From positions 1 to 7,055 of the forward strand of contig CALCFG010000041.1 of assembly GCA_937900565.1 (NCBI GenBank): a stretch of 7,055 nt of DNA, in the 5' to 3' direction. Made by a program: the position numbers and the translations under genes. The notes under the pieces are model-generated. The model saw only the letters and a list, made by a program, of their open reading frames with translations, was not told the origin of the DNA and searched no databases. Source of the stretch: an uncultured Erysipelotrichaceae bacterium. Its GTDB lineage: Bacteria > Bacillota_I > Bacilli_A > Erysipelotrichales > Erysipelotrichaceae. Positions 1 through 6,071 of the stretch are shown in pieces (within the stretch, counting starts at the first letter, position 1; each line of letters opens with the position of its first letter).

Positions 1-1873
1 CAATTAATTGTTCATGGTTACCACGTTCAATAATATGACCATTTTCCATAACCATAATAACATCTGCATTTTGAACAGTGGATAATCGATGGGCGATAAC
101 AAATGTTGTTCTACCGGCCATTAATGCATCCATACCATCTTGAACTTTCTTTTCAGTTCGTGTGTCAATGGAGCTCGTTGCTTCATCTAAAATCATAACT
201 GGCGGGTTAGCTACTGCAGTTCGTGCAATGGATAATAATTGCTTTTGACCTTGGGACAAGGATGAACCATCCCCTTTAATTTCTGTTTGATAACCATGAG
301 GTAAACGTTGAATAAATTCATGCGCATTGGCCAATTTTGCAGCCGCAATGCATTCTTCATCCGTTGCATCCAATTTACCATAACGAATATTATCCATTAT
401 TGTTCCAGTAAATAAGTTAACGTCTTGAAGCACCATACCTAACGAACGTCTAAGATCACTTTTCTTAATCTTTCGAATATTAATGCCATCGTAACGTATC
501 TTACCATCTTGAATATCATAGAAACGATTTATTAAATTGGTAATGGTCGTTTTCCCTGCACCCGTTGCCCCAACAAAAGCTACCTTTTGACCAGGCTTTG
601 CATACAAACTAATATCGTATAGAATTTGTTTTTCAGGCTTATAAGAGAAATCAACATCATAGAAACGCACCTCACCTTTTACCTGTGTGTAAGTTAATGT
701 GCCATCATGATGAGGGTGTTTCCATGCCCAAATACATGTTTCTTCATCGCATTCTTGCAATTGTCCATTAACATACTTAGCATTAACGAGCGTGACGTAA
801 CCGTCATCATTTTCTTCTGGTTGGTCCATTAAATCAAAGATACGCTTTGCACCTGCCATTGCCATAATAATGCTATTGGCTTGCATACTAATTTGTTGAA
901 TTGGCATCGTAAAGTTTTTCGATAATTGTAAGAAAGCCGCAATACCACCTGTCGTTAACCCAGCCGTTGGGTGAGCAATCATGATATAACCACCCAAAAT
1001 GGCAATTAAGATGTATTCTAAGTTACCTAAATTACCCACCATTGGCATCAACATATTACTAAATGCATTGGCCTTTGAACTTACTTTAAATAATTCCTCA
1101 TTCTTTTGATCAAATTCATGTTTAGAACGATCTTCATAGGTAAATACTTTCACTACTTTTTGACCATGCATCATTTCTTCAACATAACCATTTACATCCG
1201 CAACTTTTTGTTGTTGTAACATAAAGTATTTACCTGAATTCGCTGTAATACGACTACCCATAATCATAATTAATGCCACAAAAACAACCACGAAGATCGT
1301 TAATTGCCAACTAGTGGTTACCATGGCAACAAATACAGTAACCACCGTAATTCCTTGTTGGAATAATTGTGGTATGGATTGCGAAATTAACTGTTGCAAT
1401 GTATCCACATCATTGGTGTAATAACTCATTACTTCCCCATGGGTATGCGTATCAAAAAAGGAAATTGGAAGTTTTTCCATCTTTTCAAATAAATCCATAC
1501 GAATTTTACGTAATGTTCCTTGGGAAATGGATACCATTAATTGTTGATAAATTGTGGAGGAAGCCGCCCCAATCAAATAAATGAACCCCATTTTTAAAAT
1601 GGCACTAACAAATCCGGATACATCTGGATTTTGTTGTCCCATTAGTGGAATCAAGTAAAGATCAATCATTGTTTGCATGAATTTTGTACCACTTACTTGC
1701 ACTAAGGCAGTGACAATAATGCAAACTAACACAAAGAAATAGTGTATTTTATATTTTCCTAAATATTTAAAGATACGACCCAATAAAGAAAAGTCCATAT
1801 CTTTTAAAGAAGCTTTTGGACCACCATGACCATGACGAGGCCCATGCATTGGCATAGCTTTATTTTGACTCAT
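1..1873 (-). CDS. ABC exporter half-transporter, catalytic-site subunit (TM288/LmrD/BmrD-like), 3' end cut by window edge
   Basis: This is a fused permease-ATPase that should pair with the half-transporter encoded just upstream to export drugs, lipids or peptides across the membrane; the substrate is unknown. 624 codons are open with no stop, and the reading ends at a typical ABC C-terminus (GNHEQLI), so only a short tail is missing. A His/Gly/Pro-rich N-terminus (residues 8-20) precedes about six membrane segments (roughly 44-322). A linker insert (352-398) contains the motif WAWKHPHHDG. The ATPase domain has Walker A GATGAGKTT (435-443, K441), Q-loop Q483, signature LSQGQ (539-543), Walker B with D563 and catalytic E564 (LDEATSS), and switch H595. 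E and H are intact, whereas the signature is non-canonical (LSGGQ expected). The ATG at 1873 is supported by AAAGGAG six bases upstream. The gene overlaps the end of its partner by 14 bases, indicating translational coupling. Confidence 0.93.
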   Translation of the reverse strand, partial: MSQNKAMPMHGPRHGHGGPKASLKDMDFSLLGRIFKYLGKYKIHYFFVLVCIIVTALVQVSGTKFMQTMIDLYLIPLMGQQNPDVSGFVSAILKMGFIYLIGAASSTIYQQLMVSISQGTLRKIRMDLFEKMEKLPISFFDTHTHGEVMSYYTNDVDTLQQLISQSIPQLFQQGITVVTVFVAMVTTSWQLTIFVVVFVALIMIMGSRITANSGKYFMLQQQKVADVNGYVEEMMHGQKVVKVFTYEDRSKHEFDQKNEELFKVSSKANAFSNMLMPMVGNLGNLEYILIAILGGYIMIAHPTAGLTTGGIAAFLQLSKNFTMPIQQISMQANSIIMAMAGAKRIFDLMDQPEENDDGYVTLVNAKYVNGQLQECDEETCIWAWKHPHHDGTLTYTQVKGEVRFYDVDFSYKPEKQILYDISLYAKPGQKVAFVGATGAGKTTITNLINRFYDIQDGKIRYDGINIRKIKKSDLRRSLGMVLQDVNLFTGTIMDNIRYGKLDATDEECIAAAKLANAHEFIQRLPHGYQTEIKGDGSSLSQGQKQLLSIARTAVANPPVMILDEATSSIDTRTEKKVQDGMDALMAGRTTFVIAHRLSTVQNADVIMVMENGHIIERGNHEQLI

Positions 1874-3596
1874 TGGATTCTCCTTTCGTTTGGGATTGGT
1901 AAACTTGTTGATAAATACCATTGGATGCTAATAGTTGCTCATGATTGCCAATGGCGTTGATTTTACCATTTTCAAGTACGATAATACGATCACAATTTTG
2001 TACAGATGAAATTCGTTGGGCAATGATGATTTTTGTCACATCTGGAATTTCTGTAATAAAGGCATGTTGAATCGTTGCATCAGTATGCGTATCATATGCA
2101 CTGGTAGAATCATCCAAAATCAATATCTTTGGATGCTTCAACAATGCTCTAGCAATACATAAGCGTTGTTTTTGACCACCTGAAACATTGGTACCACCTT
2201 GTTCAATGTAAGTATCTAATCCGTTAGGCATCTTATCAATGAACTCACTTACACACGCAATATCACACGCATGACTGATTTGTTCATCACTCGCTTTCGC
2301 ATCACCCCATTGTAAATTCTCACGAATTGTACCAGAGAACAATGTATTTTGTTGCAATACCATGGCCACATTATCCCGCAATGTATTTAAATCATAGTCT
2401 TTAACATCAATACCACCTACTTTAACACATCCTTCACTGGCATCATAAAGTCGTGGAATCAATGATACAAAACTTGTTTTACCACAACCAGTTGTTCCAA
2501 TGATACCAATCGTTTCACCGGATGCAATATGGCAATCGATATCACTTAATGCATTGGATTCATCATCCACATTGTATTTAAAACTGACATGTTCAAAGTC
2601 AATGGAACCATCCGATATTGTTTCAATAGGATGTTGTTTATTCACAATATCGCTTTTCGCTTCCAATACTTCAGCCACACGTTTTGCTGCAGCTTGAGAT
2701 TGAGTAATCATAACAATGACCATACTTACCATCATAAAAGACATTAAGATTTGGTTTACGTACGTTAACAATGTGGTTAATTCACCCGTTGATAACGTTA
2801 AGCCAATAACATCCAATCCACCCATATACGATATATAAAGAATCGTACCAAACATAACAATGGTCATTATTGGCATCACCATCGCCATATACCGATTGGC
2901 CTTAGTATTGTTATCGTAAATGTATTGCACAGCATCTTTAAATTTATTAACTTCAAAGTCTTCCCTTACATTACTTTTAACCACTCTAATACCATTTAAG
3001 TTTTCTTGAACTGTCGTATTTAAACGGTCATACCCTTTAAATAAACGTTGGAATATTGGCATAACATACTTCATCAAAAAACCAATTACTACCGAAAGGA
3101 TTGCAAATGCCACTAAGAACACTATTGATAATTTAGATGAAATACGAATGGCTAAAATCAATGATGTAATTAGCATCAATGGGGCACGGAATGCGATTCT
3201 TAAACACATTTGAAATGCCATTTGAATACTATTCACATCAGTTGTTAACCGAGTTACTAATGATCCCGTTGAAAACTCATCAATGTTAGTGAATGAATAA
3301 TCTTGAATTGCATAATACATATCATGACGTAAGTTTTTAGCAAAACCAGTGGATGCAATGGCACCTGTATAACCATTCCCCATACCGCACGCTAATGAGA
3401 ATAAAGCCATAATGGCTAAAATACCACCCAATTGCAAAATACGGTTCATATTCCCGACCATGATTCCTTGGTCTATGATCATTCCCATAACCGTTGGAAT
3501 CATCGTTTCCAATAAAACTTCTAAAATAATGAAAATTGGCGTTAAGATGGCATACACTTTATATTCTCGTACACACCCTAATAATCGTTTAATCAT
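1860..3596 (-). CDS. ABC exporter half-transporter, degenerate-site subunit (TM287/LmrC/BmrC-like)
   Basis: This 578-residue permease-ATPase is the first half of a heterodimeric ABC exporter. About six membrane segments (roughly 14-36, 55-78, 136-152, 154-175, 240-259, 276-298) are followed by an ATPase domain from about 330. Visible motifs are Walker A GTTGCGKT (367-374, K373), Q-loop Q415, signature VSGGQ (471-475), and Walker B ILILDDSTS with D495 and D496. The catalytic Glu is therefore Asp, and the switch His is Gln (IIAQR, Q527). This E-to-D and H-to-Q pair is the known hallmark of the degenerate-site subunit in TM287-type exporters; the partner subunit carries E and H. The start is placed at 3596, not at the upstream in-frame ATG at 3617: the inner ATG has an AGGAGG six bases before it, gives an ATGA overlap with the marR stop, and begins MIKRLLG as is usual for the family. 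The outer ATG has no ribosome binding site. Confidence 0.94.
   Translation of the reverse strand: MIKRLLGCVREYKVYAILTPIFIILEVLLETMIPTVMGMIIDQGIMVGNMNRILQLGGILAIMALFSLACGMGNGYTGAIASTGFAKNLRHDMYYAIQDYSFTNIDEFSTGSLVTRLTTDVNSIQMAFQMCLRIAFRAPLMLITSLILAIRISSKLSIVFLVAFAILSVVIGFLMKYVMPIFQRLFKGYDRLNTTVQENLNGIRVVKSNVREDFEVNKFKDAVQYIYDNNTKANRYMAMVMPIMTIVMFGTILYISYMGGLDVIGLTLSTGELTTLLTYVNQILMSFMMVSMVIVMITQSQAAAKRVAEVLEAKSDIVNKQHPIETISDGSIDFEHVSFKYNVDDESNALSDIDCHIASGETIGIIGTTGCGKTSFVSLIPRLYDASEGCVKVGGIDVKDYDLNTLRDNVAMVLQQNTLFSGTIRENLQWGDAKASDEQISHACDIACVSEFIDKMPNGLDTYIEQGGTNVSGGQKQRLCIARALLKHPKILILDDSTSAYDTHTDATIQHAFITEIPDVTKIIIAQRISSVQNCDRIIVLENGKINAIGNHEQLLASNGIYQQVYQSQTKGESNESK
1880..1886 (-). promoter_or_regulatory. 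Ribosome binding site of the second ABC half-transporter
   Basis: AAAGGAG on the minus strand lies six bases before the ATG at 1873-1871 and sits inside the last codons of the upstream ABC gene. It fixes the start of the downstream gene and explains the 14-base overlap. Confidence 0.75.
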
Positions 3597-4030
3597 TTGT
3601 CTCCTCCTGTCACACATTGTGTTTGAATCTTATTTAATAACTGCATAAAAACAATTGCTTCTTCTTCAGTAAGCATATGTTGAATTTGCAGTTCTGTTGC
3701 CTTAACTTGCGCCTTTACCGTTTCAACCAATACTTTTGCCTTTTCATCAAGCATTAATACATTTTTACGGTTATCTTTTTCGTCCGCTTTGCGATATATA
3801 TAGCCTTTCTTTTCCATTACAGAAAGCATGGAACTCACACTACTTTTTTTAATATTTAATGCTTTAACCAAATCTGTCTGCGTTAACGGATGATCACTTT
3901 GATAAATCAAAGTTAATGTCCATGACTGCATCATAGTTAGATCACAATCAACATGGCTTTTAATATTCGTTTCAAAAAGTCGTTTAATGGCTTTATTTGT
4001 CTTTTTCATCTCTTGAGCAATATAGTTCAT
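3593..4030 (-). CDS. MarR-family transcriptional regulator of the ABC exporter operon
   Basis: This 145-residue protein has the usual MarR length and layout. An N-terminal helix precedes a winged helix-turn-helix (about 34-100), with LTQTDLVKALNI and the recognition helix around KKSSVSSMLSVMEKKG (61-76). The wing (79-92) contains the conserved D-x-R (D86, R88), and a C-terminal dimerisation helix follows (about 97-137). MarR dimers bind palindromic operators, often their own promoter, and release when a ligand binds. Its TGA stop overlaps the ATG of the first ABC gene by four bases (ATGA), so the regulator and transporter are one transcript. The probable role is autorepression of the operon with induction by an exported compound; the ligand cannot be told. 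There are only two Cys (C29, C139) and no evident redox pair. The ribosome binding site is a moderate AAAGGGA at about 4036-4042. Confidence 0.92.
   Translation of the reverse strand: MNYIAQEMKKTNKAIKRLFETNIKSHVDCDLTMMQSWTLTLIYQSDHPLTQTDLVKALNIKKSSVSSMLSVMEKKGYIYRKADEKDNRKNVLMLDEKAKVLVETVKAQVKATELQIQHMLTEEEAIVFMQLLNKIQTQCVTGGDK
3603..3608 (-). promoter_or_regulatory. Ribosome binding site deciding the start of the first ABC gene
   Basis: A perfect AGGAGG (within AGGAGGAG) on the minus strand stands six bases before the ATG at 3596-3594. It lies inside the end of marR. It decides between two in-frame Met codons and makes 3596 the likely start. Confidence 0.8.
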
Positions 4031-4052
4031 AAGCTTCCCTTTCAGAATAAAT

Positions 4053-4070
4053 TAGTTTGATACCTTACTA
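4053..4070. promoter_or_regulatory. Imperfect palindrome near the transcription start, second candidate operator
   Basis: The 18-bp element has TAGT/ACTA outer arms plus two inner matched pairs and contains the half-site TAGTTTGATA. It lies between the -10 and the marR start codon, another usual place for a MarR operator. Three inner base pairs mismatch, so this is weaker than the palindrome at 4091-4105. Confidence 0.3.
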
Positions 4071-4098
4071 TTTTTAAAGAATATTTTTAGATTGTCAA
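4070..4098 (-). promoter_or_regulatory. Predicted sigma-A type promoter of the marR-ABC operon
   Basis: On the minus strand a consensus -35 TTGACA (4098-4093) is followed after exactly 17 bases by AAAAAT (4075-4070), a four-of-six match to the -10 consensus. The implied transcription start is near 4063, about 33 bases before the marR ATG. The -35 is strong and the -10 weak, which fits a promoter under repressor control. The promoter lies downstream of the terminator of the preceding gene. Confidence 0.6.
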
Positions 4099-4105
4099 TG
4101 ACAAT
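4091..4105. promoter_or_regulatory. Perfect palindrome over the -35 box, candidate MarR operator
   Basis: ATTGTC-AAT-GACAAT has perfect 6-bp arms around a 3-bp centre and contains the TTGACA -35 of the marR promoter. The size and position suit a MarR dimer blocking RNA polymerase. Binding by the neighbouring regulator is inference. Confidence 0.5.
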
Positions 4106-4160
4106 ATTTTTTTAACAAAGTCTTTGAATTCTATCCCAAAATTCACCCATATTTTATTGA

Positions 4161-4188
4161 TAAAAAACAACGCAAAAAGCGTTGTTTT
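4161..4188 (-). terminator. Intrinsic terminator of the galactokinase-like gene
   Basis: On the minus strand, AAAACAACGC (4188-4179), a five-base T loop and GCGTTGTTTT (4173-4164) form a 10-bp perfect stem, with a run of six T (4167-4162) completing the U tract. The stem overlaps the TAA stop (4189-4187) of the upstream gene. It should isolate that gene from the marR operon about 65 bases further on. Confidence 0.85.
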
Positions 4189-5089
4189 AATTGAAATGCA
4201 AGCAATAAATGTATTTACGATTTACAACCATATAATCGTAACTTTGTGAAAAAGACTCAACAAATTCGTGTTTAACAAAGAAAGGAAATTTTGGCTTTTT
4301 CTTTAAATACTTAATAAGTAATGATGTACTCAGTTGACCTGATGCAGCAATCGTATCACTCAGTTGTGATTCAAAAACAACATATTGTACTGCTTGAAAT
4401 GCTTTATCATCCAAATAATCTCCATATTCACTCAAATCCGCTTGTCTAACTTGACCTAATGAATGAATTGGCATAAAGATAGCTAAACTTTGCAAACTTT
4501 GAATGCATTCTTTAATAAAATCAGCGACAGTAGAAAAATCAAAGGCATCATTGGTAGGAATTTGTTCGATGGTTAATGGAACATCTTGAATCAATTCCAC
4601 GCCTTTACACGTTAATGATAAAGTATCCACATACACCAAGTCACAGCGATGACGCATAATATGCACTAACATTAATATTTCATTTAACACATACATTTGA
4701 TCATCGATATCCATTAATACCATTGAAATAAATTGCGCCATATCAATGTCACTGAGTTGCCAACGATTGCTTTTCGCTAATGCTTCCACTATTAAAACCG
4801 ATGCATAAACCATCGTTTCTTTGACACCATGCACATTGCCTTTAATATCAAATTGAATCGGGTTTTCTAATGATAAATGACTCGATTGCGCCCGATTTAA
4901 GGCAGTAGCCAATACAATATCTCCAATTTCAAATAATTCGCTCTCACGTTCAATCGCAAACGTAGCATCGCTTGAATAATTTAGTTGAATTCCATCCAAA
5001 CGATAACACATTGCAACTAATTTACCACCCAATACTTGCGTTAAATTGCCACTGATAATAAAAATTTTGGGTAAAAATAATTGTTCCAT
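4187..5089 (-). CDS. Galactokinase-like GHMP-superfamily protein with degenerate active site, probable pseudoenzyme
   Basis: This soluble 300-residue protein has no signal peptide or membrane segment. Aligned by eye, its landmarks follow galactokinase in order. PKIFIISGNLTQVLGG (7-22) matches the sugar-binding PGRVNLIGEHTDYNDG region and is followed by LVA...RLD. GNVHGVKETMVYAS (84-97) matches the phosphate loop GNVPQGAGLSSSAS without a gap. Residues 136-160, ending LVYVDTLSL, match the GIMDQ...ALLIDCRSL stretch, and 211-262 match the C-terminal helical part (LRDV...ILTENARTVEAASAL...). Key residues are gone: the Arg, Glu-His and Asp of motif 1, the GLSSS loop, and the catalytic Asp (L139 or nearby). 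The protein is about 80 residues shorter than E. coli GalK and lacks the Gly-rich third motif. Kinase activity is unlikely; a sugar-sensing or scaffold role is conceivable but unproven. The start ATG has only a weak AAGG close to it, an in-frame TAA lies just upstream, and the homology begins at residue 6. The homology is my reading, not a search result. Confidence 0.6.
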   Translation of the reverse strand: MEQLFLPKIFIISGNLTQVLGGKLVAMCYRLDGIQLNYSSDATFAIERESELFEIGDIVLATALNRAQSSHLSLENPIQFDIKGNVHGVKETMVYASVLIVEALAKSNRWQLSDIDMAQFISMVLMDIDDQMYVLNEILMLVHIMRHRCDLVYVDTLSLTCKGVELIQDVPLTIEQIPTNDAFDFSTVADFIKECIQSLQSLAIFMPIHSLGQVRQADLSEYGDYLDDKAFQAVQYVVFESQLSDTIAASGQLSTSLLIKYLKKKPKFPFFVKHEFVESFSQSYDYMVVNRKYIYCLHFN

Positions 5090-5202
5090 AACCTTAGTTT
5101 AACAAAGTTAATCCATTCTCGAATGTGTAAGTTTAATGGAAAGTAAAACTTTTCATCACAATTTTCACGATCAATAGTACACAAAGTGAACAATTTACGT
5201 TG
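5090..5202. other. Intergenic region between divergent genes, no gene seen
   Basis: This AT-rich spacer lies between the galactokinase-like gene (leftward) and the phospholipase-like gene (rightward). It holds a short perfect inverted repeat CATTC-TC-GAATG (5114-5125) and a small AAAGT-AAA-ACTTT hairpin (5140-5152). A leftward promoter must exist here, but no -35/-10 pair stands out: TTGTGA with an AT-rich box 17-20 bases on is the best and is poor. No small ORF with a ribosome binding site was found. Confidence 0.5.
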
Positions 5203-5221
5203 TTTTAACTTTACGTTAAAA
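5203..5221. promoter_or_regulatory. Inverted repeat TTTTAAC-N5-GTTAAAA, candidate operator of the phospholipase-like gene
   Basis: Perfect 7-bp arms around a 5-bp centre lie directly upstream of the extended -10, covering the -35 position. A direct repeat TTTACGTT (5194-5201 and 5210-5217) overlaps it. The placement suits a repressor or activator site; the regulator is not in the window as far as can be told. Confidence 0.35.
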
Positions 5222-5227
5222 TGTTTT

Positions 5228-5236
5228 TGCTATAAT
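5228..5236 (+). promoter_or_regulatory. Extended -10 promoter element of the phospholipase-UMF1 operon
   Basis: TGCTATAAT is a perfect extended -10 (TG-N-TATAAT). The best -35 is weak (TTTACG at 5210-5215, 15-base spacer), as is common when the TG extension is present. The predicted start near 5243 leaves a leader of only about 13 bases that includes the ribosome binding site. Confidence 0.65.
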
Positions 5237-5243
5237 TGTTAGC

Positions 5244-5250
5244 GAGGTGA
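5244..5250 (+). promoter_or_regulatory. Ribosome binding site deciding the start of the phospholipase-like gene
   Basis: GAGGTGA lies five bases before the ATG at 5256. The alternative in-frame GTG at 5247 is part of this site itself, so it is not the start. Confidence 0.75.
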
Positions 5251-5255
5251 AAATT

Positions 5256-6050
5256 ATGCCAACAACCTTTACACATTATCTTCATGGGCAATGTGTTTAC
5301 CACGACATTGCCAACAAACATTATTTTGATCCAAACTACATGGATTATTTTAATGTCGGTGTTCATGGTCCTGACATTGTCTTTTATTATCACTTTTTAA
5401 ATCCAAAGGATAAAAATAAAGTTGGATATGACATGCATTTAATGATGGGCGATGAACTATTCACTCGATTCAAACAAATCTATTTACAACATACTGAAAA
5501 AGATAAAGCAATGGCTTATCTGTGTGGATTCATATGTCACTTTGCCTTGGATTCTTTATTTCATCCAATGATTTATCGCATCCAAAGGGAAGGGAAATTC
5601 ACTCACAGTTTGATTGAAACTCAATTGGATCGTACATTGTTAACACTTAAAGGTGTAAGTGATCCCACCAAATATGATTTAACCCAACACATTCATCCTA
5701 GCTTACCATTAGCCCAAGTAATTTCGCCTTTCTTTGATAGCTTTGATGCCAATACAATGCTTAAATCATTGCAATCGCAAGTAAATGTCCATCACTTATT
5801 GCATTGTAATGGTATTGTTAAACTCAAAATGTTTACTTCAGTACTCAGTATTCCAAAAAATAAATTTTTTCGAGACCTGATCATGATAGATAAAGATGAT
5901 CCGCGCTTACTCCCTTACGTTAATGAATTATTACCACATTGGGAAAGTAGTGTGAGTCGTGCCGTTAAACTGATTGATAATTATGTGGCATTTATCCACA
6001 ACCGTGATAGCTTGGATCCATTGTTTCATCATGACTTTGAAGAAAAATAG
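5256..6050 (+). CDS. Zinc-dependent phospholipase C-like protein (PF00882 type), cytosolic
   Basis: This 264-residue protein begins MPTTFTHYLHGQ and carries YFNVGVHGPDIVFYY (31-45) and AYLCGFICHFALDSLFHP (87-104), the recognisable core of the bacterial zinc-dependent phospholipase C family. Candidate ligands for a multi-zinc site match the order seen in Bacillus cereus PLC: H7, D40, H61, H95, D99, H103, H117 and E121. The H-x3-D (95/99) and H-x3-E (117/121) spacings equal those of the secreted enzyme. Unlike that enzyme there is no signal peptide, so it should act inside the cell; many family members of this type have no known substrate. The C-terminal half (about 125-264) is mostly helical-looking and shows no motif I recognise. 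The ATG at 5256 is chosen over a GTG at 5247. The stop is TAG. The gene is divergent from the galactokinase-like gene and is followed after 21 bases by a UMF1-type transporter, suggesting an operon. Confidence 0.85.
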   Translation: MPTTFTHYLHGQCVYHDIANKHYFDPNYMDYFNVGVHGPDIVFYYHFLNPKDKNKVGYDMHLMMGDELFTRFKQIYLQHTEKDKAMAYLCGFICHFALDSLFHPMIYRIQREGKFTHSLIETQLDRTLLTLKGVSDPTKYDLTQHIHPSLPLAQVISPFFDSFDANTMLKSLQSQVNVHHLLHCNGIVKLKMFTSVLSIPKNKFFRDLIMIDKDDPRLLPYVNELLPHWESSVSRAVKLIDNYVAFIHNRDSLDPLFHHDFEEK

Positions 6051-6060
6051 TTGTAAAAAT

Positions 6061-6066
6061 AGGGGA
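6061..6066 (+). promoter_or_regulatory. Ribosome binding site of the UMF1-type transporter
   Basis: AGGGGA lies five bases before the ATG at 6072, within the 21-base gap after the phospholipase-like gene. No promoter or terminator fits in that gap, which supports co-transcription. Confidence 0.65.
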
Positions 6067-6071
6067 TTTTT

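Noticed and set aside
1369..1584. Plus-strand open frame of 71 codons
   Set aside because: It lies wholly antisense to the second ABC half-transporter, has no ribosome binding site and no recognisable motif.
2500..2697. Plus-strand open frame of 65 codons
   Set aside because: Antisense shadow of the ATPase domain of the first ABC gene; low-complexity Ser-rich translation.
3412..3648. Plus-strand open frame of 78 codons with hydrophobic stretches
   Set aside because: It mirrors the membrane segments of the first ABC gene and crosses the marR overlap; no ribosome binding site.
4187..5089. Calling this gene an active galactokinase (galK)
   Set aside because: The phosphate loop, sugar-binding residues, catalytic Asp and C-terminal Gly-rich motif are absent, so the enzyme name would mislead.
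5140..5154. Small hairpin AAAGT-AAA-ACTTT followed by TC as a terminator
   Set aside because: The 5-bp A/T-rich stem is too weak and no gene ends here; both neighbours point away.
5211..5393. Minus-strand open frame of 60 codons upstream of the galactokinase-like gene
   Set aside because: It is antisense to the start of the phospholipase-like gene, whose family motifs are clear, and its C-terminal part runs through that gene's promoter.
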